Source of the DNA: Cruorifilaria tuberocauda
Taxonomy: Eukaryota; Nematoda; Chromadorea; Rhabditida; Onchocercidae
Assembly: GCA_013365365.1 (NCBI GenBank)
Contig: JABVXU010000341.1
Span: 1 to 60,063, forward strand
DNA length: 60,063 bases
Reading direction: 5' to 3'
Shown here: positions 1 through 32,727 of the stretch, piece after piece
How the letters are laid out: every line of letters starts with the position of its first letter
How positions within the stretch are numbered: the stretch's first letter is position 1
Notes under the pieces: model-generated
What the model saw: only the letters and a program-made list of their open reading frames with translations
Told to the model about the DNA's origin: nothing
The model's database searches: none
Made by a program: the position numbers and the translations under genes

Positions 1-613
1 TATTTATAATTTTAATTTATCGAATAGTACAATTTTATTTTGATAAATTTTTTTAAATTTCATTCATTAATTTCTTCACATTTTCGATTTTCCTTCTTAT
101 CATTTTATCCTTTTGATTAAAATGATAGCAAAAAGAGTTATTACTGTTATCTCTTATCATTTAGTAAAAAAAAAAAGAAAAAATGAAGAAATGATCGGAA
201 TTCTTCGAGAATTTAAATTTTCGATGAATTAAATTGAATTTAGGAAGTTTACTCGATAATTGTAAATATGTTCTATTCAATCTTTAATTTCATTTACTAT
301 TTCAATTGTTAAATTATGATTGTTGGATGGGGAAGAGATAGATGAGAGATGATTCGGTTGTAAATAATAATATATCTGTCAGAATAGCATTGCTGTTTTA
401 ATCCTACAACTGATGAAAGTTTGGATCGATGAGGAACGAAAGATTGATCTTTTCGGTAATTAAATTTTATCAATTATCAATTATGTTAATTTTCGTTCAC
501 AAAATTAGTAATGAAATGAATTAACAGTAATTTGATCTGATAGATAAAATGCTATTGCAAAAATATATCTATTAAATTATTTTTTTTTAATCAATAAATA
601 TTAGCAGCAATTT

Positions 614-619
<6 letters not shown>

Positions 620-644
<25 letters not shown>

Positions 645-645
645 T
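620..645. repeat. (CT)n microsatellite
   Basis: About 13 uninterrupted CT units after a run of T. Similar CT-rich tracts occur near 1250-1305, 53255-53285 and 54133-54172, and a GA tract at 46115-46150. Confidence 0.95.
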
Positions 646-1077
646 ATTTCATTAAGCTTTGTTGCTAGCAATAGATCGAACAGCTAAAATTGAAATTCAT
701 TTAAATTAAATAATTATAAATGATGGTGTAAAAAAAATGTTAAAAATTTCTCATATCAATTTTTTTTTTATTTTTATTTTTAGCTTCCAACAATAACTAA
801 TGATCTCATTAAGATTTTTTTTTTAATTTTAATTTTTAATTAACTTCAATCGCATTCATCTTTTTCTCTCTAAAATCCTTCCTCATCCTCTATTATTTTT
901 TCTTCTTTTTCATCCTGCTAATTGATATTTAAATAAATTTCACCTGCAGCTTGTTTGTGCATCTGTTGATTTATTTAATTTTCATCATTCTCGATTTCCA
1001 TTTCGTTTTCTTTTTTAGCAGCAAACGATTTAACATCTTATTTAAGGAAATGTAAATTAGGTAGACGTTTATGTGCA

Positions 1078-1104
1078 CACGCATACGCATACGCATACGC
1101 ATTC
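1078..1104. repeat. short CATACG hexamer tandem
   Basis: GCATACGCATACGCATACGC: four to five copies of a 6-bp unit in an otherwise AT-rich stretch, followed by related CACGTGTATGCACTCACGCATG sequence in broken form. Confidence 0.85.
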
Positions 1105-1943
1105 ACGTGTATGCACTCACGCATGCTTACGTGTTTGCATATGTTAATTAGCTAAAACAAATGATTTTAGTTGAGAGTTTTTAGAGGGCGAAAAATTTTT
1201 CAATGATAGCCAAATGGAGCAATTGCACGTTTTTTTCCGTACCTTTTCTCTCTCCTTCCTCTTTCTCCCTCTCTCTCCCTCTCTCTCTTTCTCTCTCTCC
1301 CTCCTTTTATATTATAATGATATCAAATCGAATTCTCGTGGGAGAACATTTGAAAAAAAAATTCATTAATTTCGAATTTTACTATTATGTGTTATATATG
1401 TGTTTCTTTCTAGCAACAAAAATAGTATAGCAATATGAGATAATAAGAATAAACGATGGAAAATGAAAATAGTGTGAGTTAGAGACGGAGAGAAAGAAAA
1501 AGAAAAAGAGAAAAGAAAGTTTTAAGCGTGGGAGGAGGTTATTAAGAAACAAAAAAAAACAAATAAATGAAAAGTTCATATTTTAAATTTATGTTTTTTC
1601 AAAAAAAAATCCATATTATAAATGAAAAAAAAAATTTATATTTTTATTCTTTCTTTAAGTTATAAAAATATCGTTAAACATTGATAAGCTTATTTTAAAA
1701 GTTTAAATTAAAAATATCAACTTTCGTTAAATCTTGAACATTTGTAATTCCACAATTGTTAGAAAGTTCCAATTTTTTTTCTTCTCTACTCTTCATTTTC
1801 CTCTTCTCTCACTCTCTTTCTTTCTTTCCTCCTCTCTCTATTTCTTGCTTTTAATCATGGGTGGTTTAATCAACGTATCTATTTGATTTTATTCATTTCT
1901 CTTCTGTTCACATCAATATTTAATTAGTTGTGTTATTTTAAAA

Positions 1944-2055
1944 TTAATAATAACAATAATAATAATAGTAATAATAACGATAACAGTAATAATAATAATA
2001 ATAATAACAATAACAGTAATAATAATAATAATAATAACAATAACAGTAATAATAA
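1944..2055. repeat. (AAT)n array with a perfect 30-bp higher-order repeat
   Basis: The 30-mer beginning TAACAGTAATAATAATAATA is present at 1981-2010 and 2011-2040 without change and again, truncated, from 2041. It is embedded in a degenerate AAT/AAC trinucleotide array. Confidence 0.9.
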
Positions 2056-4716
2056 ACGAGTAATATATTCATTTAAAATTATCACATCTAAATATGTGAA
2101 TATTTAACCTTATATTGTTATTATTATTAATATCAATTATTGTTATCAGTATTGTCACTTATTGCTACTATTTGTTATTTATTTTATTTTATTATTTATT
2201 ATTTAATTGTTACTATTATTAATATCAATTATTATTACGATTATTGGTATTATTATTTATTTCGAAACATATTTCTATAAATTTAATTTTATTTGATAAA
2301 TAAATTTTATTTATTTTCTTTTTTTATCTCTTTTAAATTTTATATTATTTATTTCAATGAATTAAAATATTAAAATCATTAAATCATTTACTTGCAATAT
2401 TTTATCATTTCTATTGATAACAAATAAAATGTAAATCAATCTATGAATTTTTCATGTATGAATGAATAAGTTTAAAATAGTTATTTTAACTAATTTAGTT
2501 TGGTAGCAATTTTTTTATCAGCCATTATTATTAATTGTATTTGAATATATTCTTATGAAGTTAATTTCATTTCAAAAAAAAAACATATTTATTAGTTTTT
2601 GTCTTTTGGACAAAAAAAATTATATGTTTTGTTTCCATTAATTTTTAGAAATCATTGTGATAAAATTTTCCTCCTTTTTTTTAAATTTAAAAATATCCAT
2701 ATTTTTTTTTGTGAAATTTAAGATATCAAGTAGATTTCATAGTTGCAACAGCGACAAAAGAAAGTAGAATAAAATATGGTACAAAAATAACTGTACATAA
2801 TTCTGTGTTGTAAAAATTTTTCGTTGTCATAAAAATTTATTTCGTTAACTTTCATCATATCATCAAAAAAAATTTTTTTTTATTTTCAACGGAATATTTA
2901 TGATTTTTGGAATTACAGTTTTCCTGATTCATTAATATTTATGATTTAATATGGAAAAAAAAGTCGTTTGTAGCAAAAGATAATGTATATAAATTCTTTT
3001 TTTTTTTCATTTTAATATATTATTCGTAGGAATATGTTTGTCAATAATAAGTTAGCCGGATATAGCTGATGAAAAACATTTCGTTTAATCTATTTGAAGA
3101 AAAGCTAAATTCACTTATGGTTCAGTAGCTAATATTCGTCATTACAAAAAACAGTAATGAAATAAAAGAATATTCCTACTGTATAATAATAAGTTTTTTT
3201 TTGTAAGAAATAAATTTTCCTCTTTCTCTTTTTTTTTCAGAAAATAATTTTCAAATAAAAAAGAGGAAGAGCTGCGTAAAAATTTTTAAAAATTAAAATA
3301 CATGTATGTTTGTTCAAACAAATATAGTGTCCATTAAAAGTATTGATTAAAACTAACTTTACTGTTCAGTTACCTATGCAAAGTTTATTTTGATTCTAAT
3401 TTTCTCGTCATTCACCAATCATAGCAGTTGTTTTCTTTTCTTTTTTTTTTCCTACCAATCGAGGAATTATCATCGGTGTGATTATAACTGAAAAAAGAAA
3501 AAGGTAAAAGTTGTTATTTATCAAATATTTGAAACGAAATGAATTTTGAAAGAAAGGATGAAAATGAAAAATGTGTTTTTGAAAAATAATTTTTTTTTCT
3601 CTTTCTCTCTTTCTCTTTCTCTTTAAAAAAATACATATAAGCATCTGACACATAATTTTTTTTCTTCTTCCTAATTGATGAATCATAGTGTTTTATAGAA
3701 ATTTACATTCATTGAATGGATGGATGAATTAAAGTGAATATTTTTAAGAATCAGATTACATCAGATTCGTATCAAATATCTGATAGTGATAATGGATTTA
3801 TTATAAGTATGAATTATTATTATCAATGAATAATAAATTATAATGATAAAAATTTCACTCATTGATTAATTGATCCAGTCCTATAAATTTTTTTTTTTTA
3901 CTAGCATTATTTGATAACCAAAGAATTAACAAAAAGTACTTAAAGTAATTGTTAAAATTGGATGATAAAGAAAATAGAAAGTAATAATTTGATAATAAAT
4001 AAAATAAAAGCTATAAAATTAATTTGTATGAAATTGAAGATTTATTTTTGTTCCAAAATTTATCATTTTAATAGAAATGAATGTCTGTCCTTTTTTTTTA
4101 CTTCTATCATTACTCTCTCTTATTGGTTCTATAATACCATTGGAAAATATCATTATCATACAATTAACAAAATATATAAAAGACTAAAAAAAAAAGGAGG
4201 ATAGAGGATGAGATTTCTATCAGATATGGTAAGAGAGAAGAAAAAAAGAAAAATTTTTTTTTAATTCATTTTTTTCCTCATGAAATAAAATTAAATATAT
4301 TAATCTTTTTTTTATCATTATCATTTATTAACATTTTTTTTAAAAATAATATTTATAAGCTGAAATAGGATATCCTATCATATCATATCAATATTAAATA
4401 CGTAGGCAAACTTGAATAGACTCTTATCAAATCTTACGAAATCTCCCAGATTTCTTTTTTTCGTCGATTGAAGAGATTAATGAAATGAAACAAAATCTCA
4501 CTTTGTCAGTCTCACTTTTCCGTGAAATCTTGACTCTCGTTACATCTTGTCCAGTTACAAAATGACTAAATTCCGGAAAAAGGATGCATGTGTTTTTTTC
4601 TCATTTTCTTCCGGTATCATCCATTGATATATATACCGGTATAAATGATTCCGATATCAGTTAACTTATTGCAAAAATATTCACATTGTCCCACGGGACA
4701 CGATTCAATATCTATG

Positions 4717-4795
4717 TATGTGTGTATGTGTGCATGTGTGTATATATGTTGTATGTGTGTGTGTGCATGTGTGTATATATGTTGTATGTGTGTGT

Positions 4796-4884
<89 letters not shown>

Positions 4885-4908
4885 TATGTGTGTGTGTGTG
4901 TGTGTGTA
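4717..4908. repeat. (TG)n microsatellite array with an internal duplication
   Basis: About 190 bases of TG broken by TATG, GCATG and TTTG. The block TGTGTATATATGTTGTATGT occurs twice near its left end (about 4737 and 4771). The TG/CA translations on both strands are not genes. Confidence 0.95.
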
Positions 4909-5074
4909 TTCTTGCTGCGATTGCAATGAAATTGATAGATATGTATCAGAAAGCTTTTCACTGCAGCTTTTGATTTGCTAAAGTATTATAGCCTACGCTG
5001 CACTGATACCATCATTATACTCTTACTCACACTATTTTATACTTTTTTTTTGTCAAATTTGCCGTTGTAGAATA

Positions 5075-5177
5075 CGTGTGTGTGTGTATGTGTGTGTGTG
5101 TGTATGTGTGTGTGTGTGTATGTGTGTGTGTGTGTATGTGTGTGTGTGTATGTGTATGTGTGTGTATGTGTATATGT
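5075..5177. repeat. second (TG)n array with TATG interruptions
   Basis: About 100 bases of TG interrupted by TATG roughly every 14-18 bases, 170 bases beyond the first TG array. Confidence 0.95.
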
Positions 5178-5989
5178 CTGCAATTTATACTTTTGCATTG
5201 AAATTGAAAGTATTATGTTTTACTTTCATTCATCCTATTCCCTTCCTCTTGTCTTCCTTTAACATGCTAACATAACATTTCAAGCTTATTCTTTTGCATT
5301 CTCGAGAATCATCTCCATCCTTTTCTCATTCATTTATCCTTCATCTCAAATTCTCGTACCTTTTTAGCATCAATTTTTCCTCCTCCTCTTTCTCTTCCTC
5401 CTCTTTTTCCGTATTTCACTTTTTTTTTCTCCCTTTATCCCTCATCTTGGAACACTGTATGTTTTCCTAGCTTTAGCATTATTACGTTTTGCAACCTCCT
5501 CCCTTCCATTCTATAACCCTGTTCTTCCTGTTCCTCTTTTCATTCTTTCAGATCTCCGGAACAATTTTCCTTTTCTCCTTGATCTTCCATCCGGAAAAGT
5601 CAATTCGATTTGATGTAAATTATAAATTTCCTTGTCGTTTTTGTTATATTTCAATTTTTTTCATTTCGTTTTTCTTCACTTATCGAATTGCAATATGCAA
5701 TCATTGCTAATTGTTAATTGAAATCTAAAAAAAAAGAAACGAAATTTAATATTCAACTTTGTTCCATAGGAAAGAAAACAAAAAGAGAAAAAAAAAAGAA
5801 GGAAAGAATTGATCTAATAAAGCTTTATAAGTATTTCAGATAAAATATTTATTCTCTGAAAGTAATATCATTACTTATCGGAATAATATTATTTCGTACA
5901 GTGTAAGGATGTTAAGAATTCTTATCATTTTTATTGAATGAAAAGTTTTAAATTGGCGCTTTTTATTCGATGATAAACCAGTAATTTTG

Positions 5990-6060
5990 AAAGATTTAGC
6001 CGCCCTGTATGCAACAATAACAAAAGGATTTATCGATAAATGTTGCATTGGCCATAAATA
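5990..6060. promoter_or_regulatory. motif-dense patch upstream of the PMCA gene
   Basis: A GC-richer island with the inverted pair TGCAACA (6010-6016) and TGTTGCA (6041-6047) enclosing AACAAAAGG and the palindrome TTTATCGATAAA, followed by GGCCATAAATA. It is bounded by a purine-rich tract (6072-6125). It reads like a conserved regulatory element rather than coding sequence; distance to the PMCA start exon is 1.7 kb. Inference only. Confidence 0.25.
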
Positions 6061-7026
6061 ACTGACAAGCAGGAAAAGCGGGATGAGGAAGAGGAAGTGA
6101 AGGAAGGAGGAGGAGGATGATGGAAAATAATGATTGACTGGTATGAATTTGTTGTCAATTTCTTGGCTAAAGTTTGCTAATGCTGCTATTTGGCAAATGT
6201 AATTGTTAACTAAAATTTTCACAGTAAATAAATTATAAACGTATTATTGTAATCTTGAAAATTTTTTTTTTTTTAAAAGAAATTTTTTTCTTTTTTTTTT
6301 TCTTGCAAACGATTCGTTCCATCTTTCTTCAATATTTTTCATTTTATGATTTAAATATTTCATGTTTTCTCTGATCCGCTCTATTATCGATTGCAATTTT
6401 ATTGTTTGTTGGAATTGTTTTTGTTTACCTTTGTGGTAGTAAAGTTTCGTGTTAGAATTGTGGATTTATAAGATTTTTTTTTATGGCTATTTTTGCTGAA
6501 TGAATCATCCTTTTCACGTTATATTTTTTACTTTATTTTGATAATCCATCAATAAATAGAAATACAAGTCGGTTTCTCGTAATTTGCCATAATTTCATGA
6601 TTACGTGCACTACCATTATTACTGATGTAGTTGTTAATTTAGGTAATACATTGACGATATCCTTAAAATTTGATAAACGAATTTTTTAAAGTTAAATTTG
6701 ATTCCATGTTAGCGTTTATATAGGTAGAATATGTCAGAATTTTTTCATCTAATAAAAGATGAAAACAATCGAAATGATAGGTTTTAAAACTTCTAATAAC
6801 AGAAAAGGGAAATTTCCACTTTTATATTTATGTTAACGCGATATTTTCCATGCACCAAAGATTAATATTTTCAAATGATATACAGACTTTTCTTGTTATA
6901 TCAATTCGCGTGATGATATAATTCATTTTAAATGCTAGTTGGATTGAATCTTCATGCGATTTGTATCGTCGTTATTGCCTCATTTTTTTGTGTAATATAA
7001 TTCCTGAACAGGTGTAATATTTGCAG

Positions 7027-7112
7027 AGCTGGACGACATAATCGAAATTCAATCGAAATTGGCACAGGGAAGTTGGTACAGGTGTGCGAGGTGTCTTCCA
7101 TCTTAGTAGAAG
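7027..7112 (+). other. possible non-coding 5' UTR exon of the PMCA gene
   Basis: A richer-GC patch between a TTTGCAG-type acceptor (ends 7026) and a GAAG|GTAAAA donor (after 7112; an earlier ACAG|GTGTGC donor is at 7081). It has no long open frame and lies about 600 bases upstream of the PMCA start exon, whose acceptor is at 7721-7722. This is inference from splice-like signals and composition only. Direct SL1 trans-splicing to 7723 would explain the start exon equally well. Confidence 0.22.
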
Positions 7113-7734
7113 GTAAAAAATTATTAGACTATGTGAGAGTGATGATTTCCTTTTGGATATATATATATATGTGGTAACATTTCTCTAGTTTGGCTGTTTG
7201 AAGTTTTTTTTCTATCCGCAGATGAATAAAATATTTGGGATATTTAAGTGATGATTAAAGCATTTACTACAAAAAGGTCATTTGAGGAAGTGGAGTACAA
7301 TTCAACTAATTTTGTGATTTTTTTTCTGCTCCCGATGATCCTTTTTGTAGGTTATCGTGTCCTTTTAATATCTCATTCATGAATTTTGGAAGCAAAAAAT
7401 TTTTGTTTCTAAAATTTGAAAAAAAAGTCGGATTGAGCAGGACAAAAAAAATCCTTCATGTAATTCACCGTAATCTTTTAAAGTTTCAGTCTTAGATTTG
7501 AAAGCAGAAAGAATTTTTTGGAATTAAAAAAAGAACTCATATCTTTGCGTCTTTTTTTTTTGGTCGTTATTTGACATATAAGTATGTTTAAAGAGAAAAG
7601 AGAAGATGAGAAGGAGAGGACACAAAGTAAGCTTTGCACCAAATAAATGAATGAATGGATGCTGGGAGGTTTTGTGTATTTTCTGTTCCGCGAAATCTTA
7701 ATCTTGACTATTTTTGCTACAGGGAGGTGTAACC

Positions 7735-28184
<20,450 letters not shown>

Positions 28185-28425
28185 CATGTAAATGTCGTAC
28201 CGATATGATGTGAAAGGGTTTAGAAGCTGAGATTGATCTGATTTATTCAATTTTAAAAACTTAGTAATCACTTTTCCCCTTTCCATTATAAATATATGTT
28301 AAACAGTTATATATAAATGAAATTGGACTTTATGTCCGTTCATTTGCTCCCTCATTTCCTCATCACAACATTGTATTATTTAGCACACGTATCAACTTTA
28401 TATGTTTATACGTGTTTGTCTCTCT

Positions 28426-28437
28426 TTTTGTGTGTGT

Positions 28438-28480
<43 letters not shown>

Positions 28481-28486
28481 TGTATT
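28426..28486. repeat. (TG)n microsatellite after the PMCA 3' end
   Basis: TGTGTGTGTCTG, then about 16 TG units and TATGTGTGTG, 240 bases beyond the PMCA stop codon. Confidence 0.95.
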
Positions 28487-28710
28487 GTCCGCAAGTTTAT
28501 TTGCCTTAAGTTCCGGTTGTAATTTTTTTTTGCTGCATCGTGCAATTATTTTCTCGTAATTCTGTTCCTTACTTTTCTTTTTTTTTAAAAATTTTAAGCT
28601 GAAACTGATAATAGATGATCTCTGGAATAGTTCTACTTTATTTTCCGTCAAATTCTAGCAACAACAATATATAGAGAATAATTCAATCTTACAGTTTTAA
28701 GTGAGCACAC

Positions 28711-28802
28711 CTGAGGATTTTAATCAGTGTGCCTTGATAATTCACCTCTTTGAATTTATGATGATCGTTGACCATTCGTTCATCCTGTCGTGATTTGAGT
28801 TT
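28711..28802 (-). CDS. candidate minus-strand exon, product unknown
   Basis: Bounded by GTACAG and CAG|GTGTGC and open in phase 0 from the donor at 29043. It reads KLKSRQDERMVNDHHKFKEV… with balanced charged residues unlike random AT-rich DNA. A further frame open in phase 0 after a GCTAG acceptor (about 28650) starts NLTENKVELFQRSS, but runs into the TG microsatellite. It belongs with the decayed region just upstream; whether any of it is still expressed is unknown. Confidence 0.3.
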
Positions 28803-29042
28803 CTGTACTTACTAAAGATGTCATAAATTATTTGTTAATGCAGAATTTTATATTCAATTTTAAATTTTGATGAAGCTTCTTTCCCATTTGACTTGATGAG
28901 TGTAAATTTGTTTGGATCATTTTTCAGTAATTATATCTTACTAAGATATAATCATCATGATAGCGTCATGATGAATTTTACACTAGTAAATAATTTTAAG
29001 CAGAATTTAGAATTATGATTGCGGAATTTATAATGCTCCTAC

Positions 29043-29570
29043 ACGACGATGAGCTTTCTGGACTGTAATGATTTTCTTCATTTTCCTGAACAATCCCAAA
29101 ATTTCATGTATCTTTTCAGGATATCGTTTATCATCTATCCGTAGTATAAGATTTTATCCGTTTAATTGTCCATCCGTAACTTGCAGTTTTTCAATTCCGA
29201 AATTTTGATTTATCATGTTTATTAGTTTGGCAACATCTTACTGCTAGCACTGCTATTACGCTTTAATAAATTCTGAATATGCATCTTTTTCGTTTATCAT
29301 TTTTCAAATATACTTCGAAGAAGCGTTTTTATCTGACATTACATTATAACATACAGGATTTGAATTTTTGTTTCTTGGTTGCTAAACTTTTGAAGTTATC
29401 AGTTTGCATTATCGACATTTTCACAAACTGATGAACCCTTTTTTATCATTTGCTAACAATCGCATTGAAAATGATCCATCCATTTATTCATTATATTTTG
29501 ATTATATTGTTTGAAGAACTATTCTTGCTGTGCTGATATTTTTTTAATTTGCAAAATTTTTTCTTTGTTT
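29043..29570 (-). pseudogene. decayed minus-strand coding region, unknown family
   Basis: Not recognised. Reading down the minus strand from 29570, one frame gives KQYNQNIMNKWMDHFQCDC, a stop, MIKKGSSVCENVDNAN, stops, then LQKFSNQETKIQILYVIM. A different frame then gives DVAKLINMINQNFGIEKLQ (from 29237), a TAA at 29154-29156, and RIDDKRYPEKIHEILGLF… to a CGT|GTAGGA donor at 29043. Long coding-like stretches broken by stops and frame changes suggest a dying gene or an old element. Composition-based judgement only; a protein search of all three frames is the test. Confidence 0.3.
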
Positions 29571-31490
29571 TGAATTAAACATAAGTAATAAATGATTTAT
29601 ACTAGAATTTAATTTATCTCTCTTCCATGATTAAATGAAATATTTATTTAGTTGGTTAAATTACTGTTTCCATCCATTTCTCATATATTAAAGTCAGTAT
29701 TATTCTTTTTTGATTTTCAGAACGGTTCCATTAATTCAATTTTCTTTATCTTTAAAAGAACGAGCGGAGAAAATCTTACTTATCCTTTTCTTAAGATCGA
29801 TGAAGTTTCTCTTTTTATTTATTTTATTAATTTCAAAAAAAGAAAAAAGGACTGAAAAAGTCGCTCTAATTTTATCTAGATTTATCAAAAAAAAACCATA
29901 TTTTTGTGTTTACAGCGTAGATTTCATTTTAGTAGAAGAAAGAAATAATTTTTTCTTTTCTCTGTTTTAATTTCTTTCTATTCATTTCTTCATATTTTAT
30001 TTCTTCCCTTTTTTTCTGCTCATTTTTACCAATCATAAGTACTTTCTTCGCTTCATGTGATTTTTTTGTTTCTTTAGAAATCATATTTCTGTCGGAAATC
30101 CAAATTAAAGTTTGAATTTTACAACTGAATTATTTGAAAATAATCAAAATGAAATTTTAGCGGAAAGAAATTCAAATATTAATAAATGCACAATATGAAA
30201 ACTTTCTTATATTCCTTTATTCATTCTTCTTTTTGTTTTTGGATATTTAGCGGACAAAAACGAATTTTCATGAATTTGTTATTTTTTCATTTAGTAACTT
30301 TTCCTCTGATAGTGATTAATTCACTTCATATGATAAAATGAATTTGATATAATTTTTGATTTTGTTTCTTGTTTTATGACCGTTTCCTGCGAACAGTTTG
30401 TACATACGTCGTGTGTGTGTGAGTATGTATCCTAGAAATTTACAGAAACTTTTTTCCTTACCTACACTTTTTCTATTTTAATATGTTTTATCGTTTATTT
30501 TTTTTATTTTCTCCATTGGATTCATTTTCTAGCTAAAATTTTCAGTAATATATTTGTCGTATTATTTTCATTTTCATTTTTAAAATCATCAATAACACTT
30601 TTTGCGAGTATATCGTTGCTGACTCTCTCTAGAAAATAATGAATATAATTACTTATTATAAAATTTTCAGATTAAATATTCATCATTTTCTCTCTGATGA
30701 AGTTTATCTATTGAAATGGAAATTGAAGTTGTTGGCACAAGAGTGAACAAAATTTTACACGTTATCTCTAATTCTAATAATTTTATGTTTTTTTTTCTCA
30801 TAAAGTATAATCACTTTAGTTTACTAAAATCGTAAATGAGTACTATATAATTGGTAGATAGTTTATCGTATTTACTTTTCCCACTTATTTGTAGCTTTAA
30901 AAAGATTTTTCTGAAAATTTGAAAACTTTTTTCCCTACCACAAAACGTAAATAGAATTAGCAAGCATTGGAGATGTAATATCATTGGTCATGAAATCATT
31001 TGCTTCCTTTGATTGGTTAAACTAATTCTTTATTAAAATCGTAAGGGTCACTTATAATTATTATAATCATTCAAGAAGTTTAAAATAATTGATACTATCC
31101 CAGTTAGTATGTTGATAATCTAGGATAATTTGGTTATAGTTATCCAAAAAATAGCACTGTCTTCTCACTCGAACATTTTTGATCACATGTGATATGTTTC
31201 ACTAATTTCCAGCTTCATTACAATCATACTGAAATTACCGGGATTTTTTACGATTTAATTTTTGAGATAAATTAATTTTTTTTTTGCAAGATTAATTAGC
31301 GTATATCTTCATTTGTGCATTCGTGGTATGCAACTGAAATACATGAGCAATATACATGTTCGACATATCACATCACATATTTGACTGTAAACCATCAAGT
31401 TTAATAATTCAAAAGAGAAAGATTCATATAAGCTATCAGTCAACTTTTCACATTGAAGAGGTTTAGTTGAAAAAATGAAAAATTTTCAAC

Positions 31491-31724
31491 CTATATATAT
31501 CCAGAAAAAAAAGTCCGAAATGATGTTATAACGGATATAAATTTTTCGGCCCTAACATACAACCAAATTATGGGCAACAAATTGATTTGAAAGATAATAC
31601 CTAAATGATATCCGCAAACTGACGTGATAGCGTCCCTAAGAATTATGCTACCTACACAATTTGCATTTCCCTTGAAAGGCTTGAAAAATGGAAAAGTTCG
31701 GTTTTTCCCAGTAAGGTTTACCTT
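31491..31724 (-). other. 77-codon open frame without an initiator Met, hydrophobic
   Basis: Open on the minus strand between a TAA and the TAG at 31491-31493, including GNANCVGSIILRDAITSVCG and a long aliphatic stretch (…GIIFQINLLPIIWLYV…) that would span a membrane. It has no ATG, so it would need splicing from upstream. I cannot assign it. It is richer in GC than the flanks. Confidence 0.2.
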
Positions 31725-32002
31725 TTATTCCATATGAATAAATTTTACACGCTTTACAACACTTCGAAAACTAAGCGTATCTATTTCGGGTAAAATGTTA
31801 TCCCGAAACAGAAACTAGTCCTAACATATTGCAAAAATGAGCGCTAGGTCATTTTATCGTAGAAATGTTATGTTATCACAAACTGTAACACCTTTGAACT
31901 TTACCATATATATAAGAACCATTTTGGAAGTATGTAACAGATCCAGATAGCTGTGCATAATTCCTTATCATTGAACCGGCGATGCATTTATTCAAAAAAT
32001 TC

Positions 32003-32065
32003 TTATTTATTAGCGAGTCTTTCACACTCTTCATATTTCAAAGCCTGAGCCAGCATTTCGCTAGG
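32003..32065 (-). other. candidate minus-strand terminal exon (20 codons)
   Basis: A near-perfect acceptor (TTTTTTTCAG) precedes PSEMLAQALKYEECERLANK and a TAA. The same frame continues upstream of the acceptor as …VFLRHKFEIASKAAFF and, past one TGA, …KVAIFHYVVVWIPEY, so it may be the end of a decayed single-exon reading frame instead. Confidence 0.22.
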
Positions 32066-32221
32066 CTGAAAAAAAGCTGCTTTACTAGCTATCTCAAATT
32101 TATGCCGCAAAAAAACTCAATATTCTGGAATCCAAACTACAACGTAATGGAATATAGCAACTTTAAAGCCACATCACTCTTCAAATAAATAATAATCAAT
32201 CCTATTGAAAGCATATAGCAA

Positions 32222-32401
32222 TCAATTTCCATAAAAATTTATAATATTGGTCGGTAAAATGTAATGTTTTTTGAGTTTTACTAAAACAACAGATAGATCA
32301 TAAATTACTAGAAAGTTCATCACGATGTCAATTTCTGGTTCTTCTGTTGTTTGATAAGTAATACTGAGAATGATAAGGGTCATATTAATTTCGAATTTCA
32401 T
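32222..32401 (-). CDS. small hypothetical ORF, 59 codons
   Basis: ATG at 32401, stop TGA at 32222-32224. It begins MKFEINMTLIILSITYQTTE with a short hydrophobic N-terminal run that could act as a weak signal peptide or anchor, then EEPEIDIVMNFLVIYDLS. It lies downstream of the SMYD-like gene on the same strand. No homology is recognised and the frame could be chance. Confidence 0.2.
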   Translation of the reverse strand: MKFEINMTLIILSITYQTTEEPEIDIVMNFLVIYDLSVVLVKLKKHYILPTNIINFYGN

Positions 32402-32721
32402 ATATTTGCAGTGAAATTAAAATTGAAGTACGCAAATCATGTTGTAATCAAAAATGAAGGATCATCTATTAACGCATCAATATTGTGCGTCACATACTAC
32501 CGTTCATTGAACGCTGTTGTTCAGCGCCATTACATTTACCCTTTACATCACTATCAATTCCTGAAATTCATGAAAAACTTTAAACAAACACAGCAGAACT
32601 TCGAATTCTTACTTCTTTTTATCTTTTCTTTAATACTTCACTTCTACTTTCTATTGCGCGTCAGTGGAACTTATAGAGTAGATTGCTGAACTTTCATTAA
32701 AATATTTCCACACCATTCTAA

Positions 32722-32727
32722 TTTATT
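32722..32727 (-). terminator. possible poly(A) signal of the SMYD-like gene
   Basis: AATAAA on the minus strand, about 180 bases past the stop codon at 32904-32906. Position is plausible; the hexamer is frequent in this AT-rich DNA. Confidence 0.35.

Larger units (their letters stand above)
1..7026. other. AT-rich upstream intergenic DNA, no gene supported
   Basis: Low-complexity AT-rich sequence with homopolymers and microsatellites. The open frames here (for example minus 5875-6222 and minus 3408-3686) are short, hydrophobic or repeat-driven and show no family signature. One motif-dense, GC-richer patch at about 5990-6060 is listed separately. Confidence 0.6.

Noticed and set aside
4617..5275. 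Open frames of CV/TH repeats on both strands
   Set aside because: They are translations of TG/CA microsatellites.
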